From Glutamicibacter sp. JC586 (GTDB lineage Bacteria > Actinomycetota > Actinomycetes > Actinomycetales > Micrococcaceae), in assembly GCF_009805585.1 (NCBI RefSeq), contig NZ_VHIN01000005.1, positions 1-64,000 of the forward strand: 64,000 nt of DNA. The letters run 5' to 3'. Below, one piece after another: positions 1 through 9,389 of this stretch. Position 1 is the stretch's first letter. Each line of letters opens with the position of its first letter. A program made the translations under genes and the position numbers. The notes under the pieces are model-generated. The model had not been told where the DNA came from. It made no database searches and worked only from the letters and a program-made list of their open reading frames with translations.

Positions 1-46
1 CGGCATCGGCATCGGCATCGGCATCGGCATCGGCATCGGCATCGGC
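1..46. repeat. CGGCAT hexanucleotide tandem repeat
   Basis: Seven perfect CGGCAT units plus a partial eighth, starting at the window edge, so the full array may be longer. Read on the minus strand it encodes alternating Asp and Ala near the C-terminal half of the DUF222 protein. Because the unit is six bases, copy-number change would alter protein length without a frameshift. Confidence 0.95.
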
Positions 47-1126
47 CCATGGTGGCATAGGTTCATCGCTACGTAGCCATTCCGGCGCATCGTGCGCTGA
101 TGGAGCAGACTGTGCGTCTTCCTGATCCGCGTCCTTGTCCGTGTCCGTGTTTGAAACCTCGGGATCAGTGCCCGCGGCGCGGTCCTGTGTGGGGCGACGA
201 TCAGCCCTTCCAGCTTTGGTTCGCGGATTACCAGAACGGGCCGCAACCGAATGCAGCAACTGAGCATCTGTAGCGTTGGTACGAAGCAGAAAGGTGTGCA
301 CCCCAAACTTGACGCCGCGAATAAATAGACCGAGCTTGGGCGGGAGGTTTTTGCCGTTGAGCTCCCTGTAAGTCTTGATGTCGGCGTTGATTTGTTTCCG
401 AGCCTCGCGTGGTGAGCGCTGCTGTAACAGCGTCGCAGCGGACTCATCCAGAGTCTTGCCATCCACACCGTGGGCCACCAGTGAGGTTGGTATTCCCTCA
501 AAGGTGGTGTCTTCGGGTTCTAGCTGATCTAGTTGACGGGCTACGGAGGTCACTGCGCGTCGGTTAGCGGTACCGTCGGCATAAAGCTGAGCCAGATGCT
601 CAAAACGTGGTGCGCAGATCTGTCCTTCAGCATTCCGTCGTCCGATCAGTAGATGCGCGTCATTAAGGCGTTGTTGTGCCTCAAAATAGGGGATACCGTG
701 CCATGCGGCTAGCAGCTCGCCAGTATTTTTGTAACAGGTTCGGCCGGAAACCAGCTGCGGCTGCCCGCGAAATACCTGCTCGTTCACCAGTGCTTCAACT
801 TCGACATCCTCTTGGCCCGGTGATCGCACGGGACGCAAATCCGCATAGGTCTGCAGACTTAGCGCGTGGGCACCGGTAACTTCGGCATCGAGGGCAGCGC
901 ACAGTTGGCTTTTGTGGATTTGCGCGGCGAAACGTTCAACCAACTCGCCGTGCGCCAGGACCAGGCGCGGATCTGCGCAACGGTGTACCAGCGCGCTGAT
1001 GGCGGTGAACAGCGCAAGCATGAGGTACCCCAAACGCAGAAGCATCGCCGCGCTAAGCCCCGGCCCAAGAATGAGCGGGGAGCTGCATGCGGTGCGCAAG
1101 AGTCCAATCAGTGCCAAGCTGTTCAT
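1..1126 (-). CDS. DUF222 (13E12-type) protein, 3' end beyond left edge
   Basis: An open frame on the minus strand runs without a stop from an ATG at 1126 to the left edge, about 375 codons. The central part (motif ELLAAWHGIPYFEAQQRLND, then a helical stretch around HLAQLYADGTANRRAVTSVA) resembles the DUF222 domain of actinobacterial 13E12-repeat proteins, which usually carry a C-terminal HNH nuclease domain; that part would lie outside the window. After the domain the protein turns acidic and low-complexity and ends at the edge in Asp-Ala repeats. The start is uncertain: a GTG lies upstream in frame and internal ATGs lie downstream. It is divergent from leuS. Family assignment rests on pattern recognition. 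The function of DUF222 proteins is not established. Confidence 0.6.
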   Translation of the reverse strand, partial: MNSLALIGLLRTACSSPLILGPGLSAAMLLRLGYLMLALFTAISALVHRCADPRLVLAHGELVERFAAQIHKSQLCAALDAEVTGAHALSLQTYADLRPVRSPGQEDVEVEALVNEQVFRGQPQLVSGRTCYKNTGELLAAWHGIPYFEAQQRLNDAHLLIGRRNAEGQICAPRFEHLAQLYADGTANRRAVTSVARQLDQLEPEDTTFEGIPTSLVAHGVDGKTLDESAATLLQQRSPREARKQINADIKTYRELNGKNLPPKLGLFIRGVKFGVHTFLLRTNATDAQLLHSVAARSGNPRTKAGRADRRPTQDRAAGTDPEVSNTDTDKDADQEDAQSAPSAHDAPEWLRSDEPMPPWADADADADADADADA

Positions 1127-1258
1127 ACGGCCATGATCGAACACGGAAAATACCCGGTGAGGAACAAAGCGCCGATTGTGGAGAAGTAGCAGCTCAGCAA
1201 AAATGGTTGTGTCGAATCTTGCGCTTCATCGATGCACCCGTGGCCGGGTGACATGCGA

Positions 1259-1264
1259 TAGAAT
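1259..1264 (+). promoter_or_regulatory. putative -10 element before the leuS leader
   Basis: TAGAAT lies seven bases upstream of the ATG at 1271, a spacing that would put transcription initiation on the A of that ATG (leaderless). No good -35 hexamer is visible 17-18 bases upstream, so support is modest. Confidence 0.4.
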
Positions 1265-1270
1265 CGCGGT

Positions 1271-1297
1271 ATGAATTCCCAGCACAACCTAGCCTAA
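1271..1297 (+). CDS. putative leaderless leader peptide MNSQHNLA upstream of leuS
   Basis: An eight-codon ORF starts exactly where the TAGAAT -10 element would place the transcription start. Its seventh codon is CTA for leucine, the codon that also dominates the leuA leader in this window. It is followed by a 5-bp GC hairpin at 1301-1314 and by a terminator-like hairpin. The arrangement suggests ribosome-dependent attenuation of leuS, but a single leucine codon is weak evidence. A leucyl T-box is the main alternative; a TGGAACC string at 1352-1358 resembles part of a T-box, but no specifier loop was recognised. Confidence 0.35.
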   Translation: MNSQHNLA

Positions 1298-1316
1298 GCG
1301 CGGCCAACCGGCCGTA

Positions 1317-1345
1317 CCCCCGAGTGGAAATTTGGGGGCTTTTGT
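1317..1345 (+). terminator. terminator-like hairpin in the leuS leader
   Basis: CCCCC (1317-1321) pairs with GGGGG (1334-1338), followed by CTTTTGTT. It lies between divergent genes and inside the presumed leuS 5' leader, so it cannot end an upstream plus-strand gene. An attenuator role is the simplest reading. The stem is only five pairs. Confidence 0.4.
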
Positions 1346-1411
1346 TATGTCTGGAACCAAAAACAAGTTTTTCCAATAGGAAATTTCTGCAAGGCGTGTG
1401 AGAAGAGCAGC

Positions 1412-3901
1412 GTGACATCATCGACGAACGAACCTAGGACCTACGACTTCAAGGACATTGAGTCCAAGTGGCTGCCGGTATGGGACGAGCTAGAAGTGTT
1501 CAAGCCTGCCGACGATGGCAGCAAGGAACGTCGCTACGTGTTGGACATGTTCCCTTACCCATCCGGTGACCTTCACATGGGTCACGCCGAAGCTTTTGCC
1601 ATGGGCGATGTTGTCTCACGCTACTGGCGCCTGCGCGGATACGATGTGATGCACCCGATCGGCTGGGATTCCTTCGGCCTGCCGGCAGAAAATGCTGCGA
1701 TCAAGCGCAATGCGCACCCTGCTGAGTGGACCTACAAGAACATCGACACCCAGGCCGCCAGCTTTAGGCGCTACGCCATTTCCGCGGACTGGGATCGCCG
1801 CCTGCATACTTCGGATCCTGAGTACTACCGCTGGACCCAGTGGCTGTTTAACAAGTTCTATGAGAAGGGCCTGGCCTACCGCAAAGACCACCCGGTGAAC
1901 TGGTGCCCTAAGGACCAGACCGTGCTGGCTAACGAGCAGGTCGTCAACGGCGCCTGTGAACGTTGTGGCACCGCGGTAACTAAGAAGTCCTTAAACCAGT
2001 GGTACTTCAAGATCACCGATTACGCTGATCGCCTGCTCAACGACATGGAGCAGCTCAAGGGTCACTGGCCTGAGCGTGTGCTGCTGATGCAGAAGAACTG
2101 GATCGGCCGCTCCGAAGGTGCAGAAGTCACCTTCGAAATTGAAGCAACCGAAGCCCAGAGCGCGGTAAAGATCCCGGTCTTCACCACCCGCCCGGACACC
2201 CTGTACGGTGCGACCTTCATGGTCGTGGCCGCCGACGCTGACTTGGCTGGCGAACTGGTCACCGAGGAAAACCGCGCTGCCCTGGAGGAATACCAGGAGC
2301 AGGTCAAGGCGCTGAGCGAAATCGAACGCCAGTCCACCGAGCGTGAAAAGACCGGCGTGTTCACCGGCCGTTACGGCATCAACCCACTTTCCGGTGAGAA
2401 GCTGCCGATCTGGGCTGCCGACTACGTACTGGCCGACTACGGCACCGGCGCCATTATGGCCGTGCCTGCTCACGACCAGCGCGACCTGGACTTCGCCAAG
2501 AAGTTCGACCTGCCAGTACGCGTGGTGGTCGAAACCGGGTTGGAAGACCCTATCGAGACCGGCACCGCCACCGCAGGTGAGGGCCAGCTGATCAACTCCG
2601 GTGAGCTGACCGGGTTGGAGAAAGCCGAAGCGATCGCCAAGGCAATCGAGATCGTGGAAGCTGCCAGCACCGGCAAGCACACCATCAACTTCCGCCTGCG
2701 CGACTGGCTGCTGAGCCGTCAGCGCTTCTGGGGTACCCCAATCCCGATCATCCACTGCGCCGATTGTGGCGAGGTTCCAGTTCCTGATGACCAGCTGCCG
2801 GTACGCCTGCCAGATAATCTGCGCGGCGAAGCATTGGCTCCCAAGGGCACCAGCCCACTGGCTGCCGCCGAAGAGTGGGTGAACGTCGCCTGCCCTAAGT
2901 GCGGGGCGGATGCTAAGCGCGATACCGACACCATGGACACCTTCGTGGATTCCTCGTGGTACTTCCTGCGCTTTGTTTCCCCGAACTACACCGAAGGTCC
3001 GTTTGATCCAAAGGCCGTGCGTGACTGGATGCCAGTGGGTCAGTACGTCGGCGGTGTTGAGCACGCGATTTTGCACCTGCTCTACTCGCGCTTCTTCACC
3101 AAGGTTGTGCATGATCTGGGCCTGATCGACGTCGACGAGCCGTTTAGCGCTCTGTTGAACCAGGGCCAGGTACTCAACGGCGGCAAGGCCATGAGCAAGT
3201 CCCTTGGCAACGGTGTTGACTTAGGCGAACAGCTGGATAAGTTCGGCGTGGACGCGGTACGTCTGACCATGGTCTTCGCCTCGCCTCCAGAGGACGACGT
3301 GGACTGGGCCGACGTGTCACCTTTCGGCTCGCAGAAGTTCTTGGCGCGCGCCTGGCGCATCGCCCAGGACACCACCAGTGAAGTCGGCGTTGACTACACC
3401 ACCGGGGATAAGGCGCTGCGCCAGGTCACCCACCGCACCGTGCATGAATCCGCGCAGCTGCTGGATTCGGGCAAGTTCAACGTGGTGATCGCCAAGACCA
3501 TGGAACTGGTCAACGCCACCCGTAAGACCATCGACTCCGGTGCCGGCGCCGCGGACCCAGCAGTGCGTGAAGCAGCCACCGTGGTCGCCCAGCTGCTGAG
3601 CCTGTTCGCACCGTACACCGCCGAGGACATGTGGGAAGCACTGGGCTACGAGCCAAGCGTTGTCACCAGCGCCTGGCCAGAAGTTGATGAGTCGTTGCTG
3701 GTCGATGACACCGTCACCGCCGTCGTACAGATCAAGGGCAAGGTTCGTGCGCGCCTTGAGGTTCCGGTAGACATTAGCGAGGATGAACTGCGCGATCAGG
3801 CCCTGGCCCATGAAGCAGTCATCAAGATGCTCGATGGCAAGGCGCCGCTGAAGGTGATTGTGCGTGCGCCGAAGCTGGTGAACGTAGTTCCTGCCCCGTA
3901 A
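1412..3901 (+). CDS. leuS: Leucyl-tRNA synthetase
   Basis: Class I aminoacyl-tRNA synthetase that charges tRNA-Leu in the cytoplasm. At 829 aa it has the usual bacterial length. The HIGH-type signature is HMGH at residues 55-58 after FPYPSGDL, and the KMSKS-type loop is AMSKS near residues 593-597. The CP1 editing domain contains TTRPDTLYG near residue 257 and the class-specific [13 protein letters not shown] block follows. Zn-type cysteine pairs (CPKD/CERCG; CADCG/CPKCG) are visible. The start is GTG, with a GAGAAGAG Shine-Dalgarno just upstream. A leader of about 140 nt with a small ORF and hairpins precedes it, so regulation by leucine or Leu-tRNA charging is plausible. The degV gene follows after nine bases. 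Confidence 0.97.
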   Translation: MTSSTNEPRTYDFKDIESKWLPVWDELEVFKPADDGSKERRYVLDMFPYPSGDLHMGHAEAFAMGDVVSRYWRLRGYDVMHPIGWDSFGLPAENAAIKRNAHPAEWTYKNIDTQAASFRRYAISADWDRRLHTSDPEYYRWTQWLFNKFYEKGLAYRKDHPVNWCPKDQTVLANEQVVNGACERCGTAVTKKSLNQWYFKITDYADRLLNDMEQLKGHWPERVLLMQKNWIGRSEGAEVTFEIEATEAQSAVKIPVFTTRPDTLYGATFMVVAADADLAGELVTEENRAALEEYQEQVKALSEIERQSTEREKTGVFTGRYGINPLSGEKLPIWAADYVLADYGTGAIMAVPAHDQRDLDFAKKFDLPVRVVVETGLEDPIETGTATAGEGQLINSGELTGLEKAEAIAKAIEIVEAASTGKHTINFRLRDWLLSRQRFWGTPIPIIHCADCGEVPVPDDQLPVRLPDNLRGEALAPKGTSPLAAAEEWVNVACPKCGADAKRDTDTMDTFVDSSWYFLRFVSPNYTEGPFDPKAVRDWMPVGQYVGGVEHAILHLLYSRFFTKVVHDLGLIDVDEPFSALLNQGQVLNGGKAMSKSLGNGVDLGEQLDKFGVDAVRLTMVFASPPEDDVDWADVSPFGSQKFLARAWRIAQDTTSEVGVDYTTGDKALRQVTHRTVHESAQLLDSGKFNVVIAKTMELVNATRKTIDSGAGAADPAVREAATVVAQLLSLFAPYTAEDMWEALGYEPSVVTSAWPEVDESLLVDDTVTAVVQIKGKVRARLEVPVDISEDELRDQALAHEAVIKMLDGKAPLKVIVRAPKLVNVVPAP

Positions 3902-3910
3902 GCTCGATTC

Positions 3911-4849
3911 ATGAACGAACGAGGGAAAAGCTCGCGCGCGGGTTGGCTACCAAAGTGGCTGGCCCCGCGCGGGCTTTCGCGTCCCCTGATCGGGATCGTG
4001 AGCGATTCGGCATCCTGTCTGCCCGAAGCCTACCGCGATCGTCCCGGGTTTATTGAGGTCAACGTCCCCATCATTGTGGACAACCAGGTCTTGGGTGATG
4101 ATTCCCAGGCCCTAATGATGGGCCTGGCCATGGGTAGAAGTGTTAAAACCTCGCGCCCGGCCCCGGGGGAATTTGAGCGGGCTTATCGTGCGCTGCTTGA
4201 GGTTGGCTGCCAGCAGGTGCTCTCCATCCACTTTTCTTCGCGCCTTTCGGGCACGGTTGATGCAGCGCGGCTGGCCGCAACTCAGTTCCAGGACCAGGTC
4301 ACGGTCCTGGATTCCCACACCGTTGCCCTCCCACTGGGTTTTGCCTTGGCCGATGTGCTCGATGCCCGCGATGGCGGGGCACCGATCGACGTTCTAAAAT
4401 CCATCGTCGAACAGGCCACAGAAAACACGGTGTACTTTGCTGTGCCCAGCTTGGAGCAGTTGCGCCGTGGCGGGCGAATTAGCGCAGTATCCTCGGTCCT
4501 TGGCAACCTGCTCAACGTCAAACCCATCCTGACGATCGAGCAGGGCAGTATCACCGCGTTAGAAAAACCGCGGTCTTTTGCTCGCGCCCAGGCCCGACTG
4601 GTATCCCTCGCATTACGCGATGCCAAGCAGGCCGGTGGAGCCACCCGTCTTGGTGTGATGCATTTTGGCGCGCAAGAATTGGCCACCGAGATCGCCACTG
4701 AACTGGCCCCGTTTAGCTGCCAACCGGTAGTGATTGAATCTTTGCCTTCGGTCCTCGCGGCTCATACCGGCATGGGAGTACTCGCAGTCTGCGCCGCTAC
4801 CCTTGATCCACAACCGGTCGATAACACCCCGGAGACGCTCAACCCTTAG
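3911..4849 (+). CDS. DegV family fatty-acid-binding protein
   Basis: DegV/FakB-family protein, 312 aa; the family binds fatty acids in an alpha/beta fold and in Firmicutes presents them to a fatty-acid kinase. Family marks are IGIVSDSASCLP near residue 27, KTSRPAPGEF near 79, SIHFSSRLSGT near 107, QLRRGGRIS near 189 and the C-terminal AAHTGMGVLAV segment. It starts nine bases after leuS and precedes comEA, so it may belong to the leuS transcript. No clear Shine-Dalgarno precedes the ATG. No DAK-type kinase partner lies in the window, so the biological role here is open. Confidence 0.9.
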   Translation: MNERGKSSRAGWLPKWLAPRGLSRPLIGIVSDSASCLPEAYRDRPGFIEVNVPIIVDNQVLGDDSQALMMGLAMGRSVKTSRPAPGEFERAYRALLEVGCQQVLSIHFSSRLSGTVDAARLAATQFQDQVTVLDSHTVALPLGFALADVLDARDGGAPIDVLKSIVEQATENTVYFAVPSLEQLRRGGRISAVSSVLGNLLNVKPILTIEQGSITALEKPRSFARAQARLVSLALRDAKQAGGATRLGVMHFGAQELATEIATELAPFSCQPVVIESLPSVLAAHTGMGVLAVCAATLDPQPVDNTPETLNP

Positions 4850-4864
4850 CCCATACTCTGGGAC

Positions 4865-5533
4865 ATGGGCCGTCACGATTTTTTCAGCAAGTACGCGCCA
4901 CGTCCGGGCCGTCTGCGGTTCGCGATTTCGCGTGTGGCGGTGCTGGCGTTGGTCATCGTGGTGCTCGGTTGGATCGCCATCTCCATTCTGTTGGCCCCAC
5001 CGCCAAAGACCAACGAATTAGAAACTGTTCCGTTGGCTGCCGATCCAACTTCCAGCTCTTCCGCCTCGGCCGCAGCGCCCGGTCCATCTGCTCCCTCTGA
5101 AGCGACAGTTGCTCCGCAGGTGACGGTCCACGTGGTGGGAGCGGTCAAAAAACCGGGTGTTTATCAACTGCCTGAGGGGTCTCGGATTACCGATGCAGTG
5201 CAGGCCGCCGGGGGAGCCACCACAAAAGCCCAGCCACAATTGGTGAACTTGGCTGCCAAGCTGGTCGACGGGCAACAGATCATCCTGCCTGGCACCGGCG
5301 ATAGTTCCTCCGCCCAACAAATGCCTGTCCCCAGTGCCGAGGCCAAAATTTCGATCAACAGCGCCGACGCACAGGCCCTACAAGAACTCCCCGGAATCGG
5401 CCCGGCGCTAGCTGATCGCATTATCGAATTCCGTACCAAAAATGGACCTTTCAAGACCGTAGAGGAACTCGATGCAGTCTCCGGGATTGGTCCGGCCATG
5501 TTGGAAAAACTGGGCGACTTGGTGGTGCCATGA
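4865..5533 (+). CDS. comEA: Competence protein ComEA (SLBB + helix-hairpin-helix DNA receptor)
   Basis: Membrane-anchored DNA receptor of the natural-transformation machinery, 222 aa. A single transmembrane helix lies at about residues 22-44, followed by a Ser/Ala/Pro-rich spacer, an SLBB domain (VVGAVKKPGVYQLPEG) and two helix-hairpin-helix motifs at the C-terminus (LPGIGPALADRI; VSGIGPAMLEKLG). The stop overlaps the comEC start (ATGA), which implies translational coupling. No Shine-Dalgarno is evident; CATACT seven bases before the ATG could be a -10 of a leaderless transcript, but this is speculative. Confidence 0.93.
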   Translation: MGRHDFFSKYAPRPGRLRFAISRVAVLALVIVVLGWIAISILLAPPPKTNELETVPLAADPTSSSSASAAAPGPSAPSEATVAPQVTVHVVGAVKKPGVYQLPEGSRITDAVQAAGGATTKAQPQLVNLAAKLVDGQQIILPGTGDSSSAQQMPVPSAEAKISINSADAQALQELPGIGPALADRIIEFRTKNGPFKTVEELDAVSGIGPAMLEKLGDLVVP

Positions 5534-7797
5534 ACACCGATTTTCGTGGTCTGTGGCTTCTTGCCGGTGCGTGGGCGGCAGCCTATTTTCAGCCTGCGCC
5601 GTTAGTGTTGCTGATCGTCCTCTTAGCCTTGGGGATCTTGCTGGCTTTGCTGTTGCGGCAACGACATGATGCAGCCCATTCAACCCCGTGGTTTACCGGA
5701 GCTATTGTCTTGCTATTGGGTGCCCTGGCCGTGGGCTTCATAGGGACGCAACACCGAGAATGCGCCTTACCAGAATCGGGGGAGCAACAGCTACGCGCTG
5801 TGATCAGCTTTGATGACCGGGCGATCAAACCCAAGGACGGCTCGCTTAAGGGTGCGGCTACCATCGAGAGCTACTGGGAGCAGACCGGATGGGTGCAGTG
5901 CCAAGTACCGATCTATTTAAGCGTCGACTACCCGCTGCCAGCGCATACCGGTTCCTTTGAAACCATCGTGGGCCTACAACCAGCTGATGCTGGCACCTTC
6001 GCATGGTGGGCTCGCGCAACCAGCGAACCCAAGGTTGTCTCCGAAGCACAATCGAACGCGGCAGACTATTTGAAACAGCGATTCACCCTCGCACTAAAGC
6101 ACCTTCCCGAAAATGCTCAAGCGCTGCTACCCGGAATGCTCTATGGTGACAGGTCCGGGCAAGACGATGCCCTCTCTGAAGCCATGAAGACCAGCGGGCT
6201 GAGCCACCTCACGGCTGTCAGCGGTTCGAACATCGCGTTGATTGCGGCCATTATTTTGTCGTTGTTGCGCGTATTTTCTATTCCCCGAGCACCCAGCGCG
6301 GTACTCATGATCGGCGCGGTAGCCTTGTTTACCTGGTTTGTCGGACCAGATCCTAGCGTGCTTCGAGCCAGCCTCATGGGCAGCATTGCGGTGCTTTCCC
6401 TGTTGGCCGGAAGAGGACAAGTTTCCTTGGGGATTCTGTCCCTGAGTGCCACGATCCTGCTGATGATTGACCCCGGTTTGGGCGTGGAGCCAGCCTTTGC
6501 ACTCTCGGTGCTAGCAACTTTGGGGATCATCATGCTCTCTCCAGCCCTCACCGAAATCTTCCTCCAGTTCTTACCTTCGTGGTTAGCAGAGTTGACCGCT
6601 ATTTGTTGCGCAGCGCAGTTCACCTGTCTACCGGTAATCGTCGCGCTGAACGCGAATTTCAGTTTGTACTCTCTTCCCACCAATCTGGTGGTCGGCCCTT
6701 TATTACCGCTGATCACCATGGTCGGAATGATCTGTCTACTGCTGTGTACCGCGCTGCCCACTGTGGCGCAGTTTCTATTATGGATCCCGGGGCTGCCTGC
6801 TGAATTTATTGGTAGAACAGCCCAGTTTTCTACCCAACTCCCCGGTGCAGCTCGCCCGTGGCCATCAGGGCTCCCGGGAATACTCTTGGCAATTTTCTTA
6901 GCCACCGTTTTATGCACTTTGATCATTACCGGTCGCGAGACGGAGCATGTCAGGGTGCGACAAGTCTCCCTAGGTTTAACGGGGGCACTGTTAGTTTTCG
7001 CGGCGGCCTTGGTCTTGCCGGCTACCTTGTTTTATCGAGTTCCTGTTGATTCAAACTGGAATATAGCTATGTGCGACGTAGGACAGGGCGATGCCCTAGT
7101 CATCAATTTGGGAAATCACCAGGGGTGGTTAATAGATGCAGGTCCGCCAGATAGTGGTGTCGTGCAGTGTTTGCGGCGGTTGAACATCGATGAACTGCCA
7201 GCGGTGTTTATTACGCATTCGCATGCCGACCATTTTGGGGGAGTGCCACAGCTGGAATCTTCTGGCATCAAAATCGATCGTCGCGTGGTGTCGGCAGGCT
7301 TTGAACTTGAAAAGTGGCCGGGGGCGCAGCTAATGGAGTCTGGATCAAGCGAAACTCATGGCGCCGTCAGCTACCGTGTCTTTGGCCCAGATACGAGTGC
7401 GGCTAAAAGAGCCGAGCCCAACGACACCTCGTTAGTTATGCGTTTCCAGTTTCATCGCCCAAGTGGAAATGTCGATTTTTTTAGCGCGGGGGACATGGAG
7501 GTTGATGCGATGCACCAACTTCTGCAACGCTATCCGCAGTCTGAGGCGGCCGTCCTGAAAGCCTCACACCACGGTGCACGAAATGGTGGAACCGAGATTA
7601 TCGAGAAAATTTCCCCTGAAGTCTTGCTGATCTCAGACGGCAAAGATAATTCCTATGGACACCCACATCCCGAAACGTTGAGGGCAGCCCAAGAAGTTGG
7701 CGCCAAGATCTTCCGAACCGATCAGTCGGGTACGGTGCTTCTCACATTTACGGAGCAGAGCGTGAGAAGTTCCTCCTTAGGTTCGCCAGTTCGGTAG
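5530..7797 (+). CDS. comEC: DNA internalisation protein ComEC/Rec2
   Basis: Polytopic membrane channel that carries single-stranded DNA into the cell during transformation, 755 aa. Several hydrophobic helices at the N-terminus are followed by a DUF4131-like extracellular part, then the competence core with the signature GLSHLTAVSGSNIAL around residue 222. The C-terminal metallo-beta-lactamase-like domain contains HSHADHFGG near residues 563-571 and KASHHGARNGGTE. The gene overlaps comEA by four bases and is followed by holA, an arrangement common in actinobacteria. The full domain set suggests a functional gene. Confidence 0.94.
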   Translation: MNTDFRGLWLLAGAWAAAYFQPAPLVLLIVLLALGILLALLLRQRHDAAHSTPWFTGAIVLLLGALAVGFIGTQHRECALPESGEQQLRAVISFDDRAIKPKDGSLKGAATIESYWEQTGWVQCQVPIYLSVDYPLPAHTGSFETIVGLQPADAGTFAWWARATSEPKVVSEAQSNAADYLKQRFTLALKHLPENAQALLPGMLYGDRSGQDDALSEAMKTSGLSHLTAVSGSNIALIAAIILSLLRVFSIPRAPSAVLMIGAVALFTWFVGPDPSVLRASLMGSIAVLSLLAGRGQVSLGILSLSATILLMIDPGLGVEPAFALSVLATLGIIMLSPALTEIFLQFLPSWLAELTAICCAAQFTCLPVIVALNANFSLYSLPTNLVVGPLLPLITMVGMICLLLCTALPTVAQFLLWIPGLPAEFIGRTAQFSTQLPGAARPWPSGLPGILLAIFLATVLCTLIITGRETEHVRVRQVSLGLTGALLVFAAALVLPATLFYRVPVDSNWNIAMCDVGQGDALVINLGNHQGWLIDAGPPDSGVVQCLRRLNIDELPAVFITHSHADHFGGVPQLESSGIKIDRRVVSAGFELEKWPGAQLMESGSSETHGAVSYRVFGPDTSAAKRAEPNDTSLVMRFQFHRPSGNVDFFSAGDMEVDAMHQLLQRYPQSEAAVLKASHHGARNGGTEIIEKISPEVLLISDGKDNSYGHPHPETLRAAQEVGAKIFRTDQSGTVLLTFTEQSVRSSSLGSPVR

Positions 7798-7831
7798 GAT
7801 CAATGTATCGATCGAAGTACGAAGGAGCTCG

Positions 7832-8824
7832 ATGGCACGCGCCCAAGCAAACCCCGGCATCTCATGGCGGGAGTTGTCCCCTCAACCGTTGATTTTACTT
7901 AGCGGTTCAGAAGATTATTTGGCTTCCCGTGCCTTTGAGTTACTCCGCTCCCAAGCTGCGCAGCGGGAGGACATTCAGGTGACTCGGCTTGATGCTGCCA
8001 AGTATGAACCGGGCGAACTGCTCTTAGCAACGAGCTCGTCGTTGTTCTCTAGTGCCAACCTCGTAGAAGTTCACGAACTGGCGCAAATGAATGAGTACTT
8101 CCTCAAGGACGCCATGAGTTACCTCAAGGACCCTGCTCCCGAGAATGTGCTGATCCTGCACTACTCCGGCGGAACGCGCGGTAAGAAACTCATCGATGCC
8201 ATCAAGGGCGCGGGCGCACTGATCGTAAACTGTCAGCCGTTGAAAAAAGATGCCGAGAAAATTGAGTTCGTGCAAGCAGAATTCAAATCTGCGAAACGCC
8301 GAATCACGAATGATGCCGTGAAAGCATTGGTGGCTGCGGTTGGTAATTCATTGGCCGAACTTGGCTCCAGCTGTTCGCAATTGATCCAAGACACCACCGG
8401 CACCATCGACCAAGACACGGTTGATCGTTACTACGGTGGTCGAGTTGAGGCCACCGCCTTTAAGGTCGCGGATGCAGCGATTTCTGGAAATGCTCAGCTG
8501 GCCCTGCGGACTCTTCGGCATTCTTTGGGTACCGGAACTGATCCGATTCCGATCGTAGCGACGTTGGCTATGAAGGTGCGTCAGCTGGCTAAGGTGCTCG
8601 GAGTTAATGAGCCTGCGGCATCATTGGCCTCCGAGCTAGGTATGGCTCCATGGCAAGTTCAGCAGGCGCAGCAGCAAGCGCGCGGGTGGAAGCGCAGCGA
8701 CCTGGCTTTGTGCGTTGAGCAGATCGCCAATACTGACCGCATGGTTAAGGGCGGCAGTCGTTCACCTGGCTATGCCTTGGAGCATGCCATCATGTTTATC
8801 GCGGGCAAAGCACCCAAACGATAA
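7832..8824 (+). CDS. holA: DNA polymerase III delta subunit
   Basis: Clamp-loader subunit that opens the beta sliding clamp, 330 aa, the usual length. The N-terminal AAA-like region carries LILLSGSEDYLASRAFE in place of a strong P-loop, as in other delta subunits. The C-terminal collar region has ALRTLRHSLGTGTDPIPIVA and a conserved helical end (SPGYALEHAIMFIAG). The ATG has an AAGGAGCTCG Shine-Dalgarno. It lies 34 bases after comEC and converges with rpsT. Confidence 0.92.
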   Translation: MARAQANPGISWRELSPQPLILLSGSEDYLASRAFELLRSQAAQREDIQVTRLDAAKYEPGELLLATSSSLFSSANLVEVHELAQMNEYFLKDAMSYLKDPAPENVLILHYSGGTRGKKLIDAIKGAGALIVNCQPLKKDAEKIEFVQAEFKSAKRRITNDAVKALVAAVGNSLAELGSSCSQLIQDTTGTIDQDTVDRYYGGRVEATAFKVADAAISGNAQLALRTLRHSLGTGTDPIPIVATLAMKVRQLAKVLGVNEPAASLASELGMAPWQVQQAQQQARGWKRSDLALCVEQIANTDRMVKGGSRSPGYALEHAIMFIAGKAPKR

Positions 8825-8904
8825 TTCCCAAATCTGCTTCATTCCGCACGCGTCTTGCCCAGATTCACTCGCGCGGCGCTAGGCGAGTAGAAAGTTAAAA
8901 AAGA

Positions 8905-8940
8905 CTGGCCCTTCGAAACTCGAAAGTTTCGAAGGGCCAG
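8905..8940 (-). terminator. rho-independent terminator of rpsT
   Basis: A perfect 16-bp stem (CTGGCCCTTCGAAACT and its complement) with a CGAA loop. On the minus strand it is followed by GTCTTTTTTAAC, so it is oriented to end rpsT. It may also stop holA read-through. Confidence 0.93.
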
Positions 8941-8958
8941 CTGAAGTCTAAGCTTGGC

Positions 8959-9219
8959 TTAGAGGGCGCTAACCTTCTTGGCAATTGCCGACTTGCGGTT
9001 TGCAGCGTTGTTCTTGTGCAGAACACCCTTGCTAACAGCCTTGTCGAGCTTCTTGCCAGCCAGGCGCAATGCCTCGGTTGCCTTTTCCTTGTCACCGGCG
9101 ACTACTGCCTCGTTGACGTTACGGATTACGGTCTTAACCTCGGAACGGACAGCTACGTTACGCAGACGTGCCTTTTCGTTGGTCAGGATACGCTTCTTCT
9201 GGGACTTGATGTTAGCCAC
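8959..9219 (-). CDS. rpsT: 30S ribosomal protein S20
   Basis: Small ribosomal subunit protein that binds 16S rRNA, 86 aa. It begins with [10 protein letters not shown] after a GTG start, continues with the basic helices typical of S20 ([17 protein letters not shown]) and ends [11 protein letters not shown]. It is a single-gene unit with its own strong terminator and converges with holA. Confidence 0.97.
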   Translation of the reverse strand: MANIKSQKKRILTNEKARLRNVAVRSEVKTVIRNVNEAVVAGDKEKATEALRLAGKKLDKAVSKGVLHKNNAANRKSAIAKKVSAL

Positions 9220-9389
9220 TTTAATAAACTCTCTCGTTTATCGTCTTATACGGTCGGTAGAGGGTTCATCCTTCAGGCCATCGACTGAGCGGTGTGGGGC
9301 ACCTATGGCGACCCGAAGGGGGCGTGTCGCCCAACCTGCGCGACACACAAGGATTAACTCTACCAGAAGCGGGCCTTTACAACGAGTAA

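Noticed and set aside
1-46. CRISPR-like tandem array at the left edge
   Set aside because: The units are 6-base direct repeats without spacers and read in frame as Asp-Ala within a protein.
866-1189. Plus-strand open frame upstream of leuS
   Set aside because: It is antisense to the continuous DUF222-like frame and has no recognisable features.
1265-1411. T-box riboswitch before leuS
   Set aside because: A TGGAACC string occurs at 1352-1358, but no specifier loop or extended T-box consensus could be recognised and the leader is short; kept only as an alternative.
1991-3112. Long minus-strand open frame (373 codons) opposite leuS
   Set aside because: It lies entirely antisense to a full-length, motif-complete leuS and its translation shows no domain; long antisense frames are common with biased codon use.
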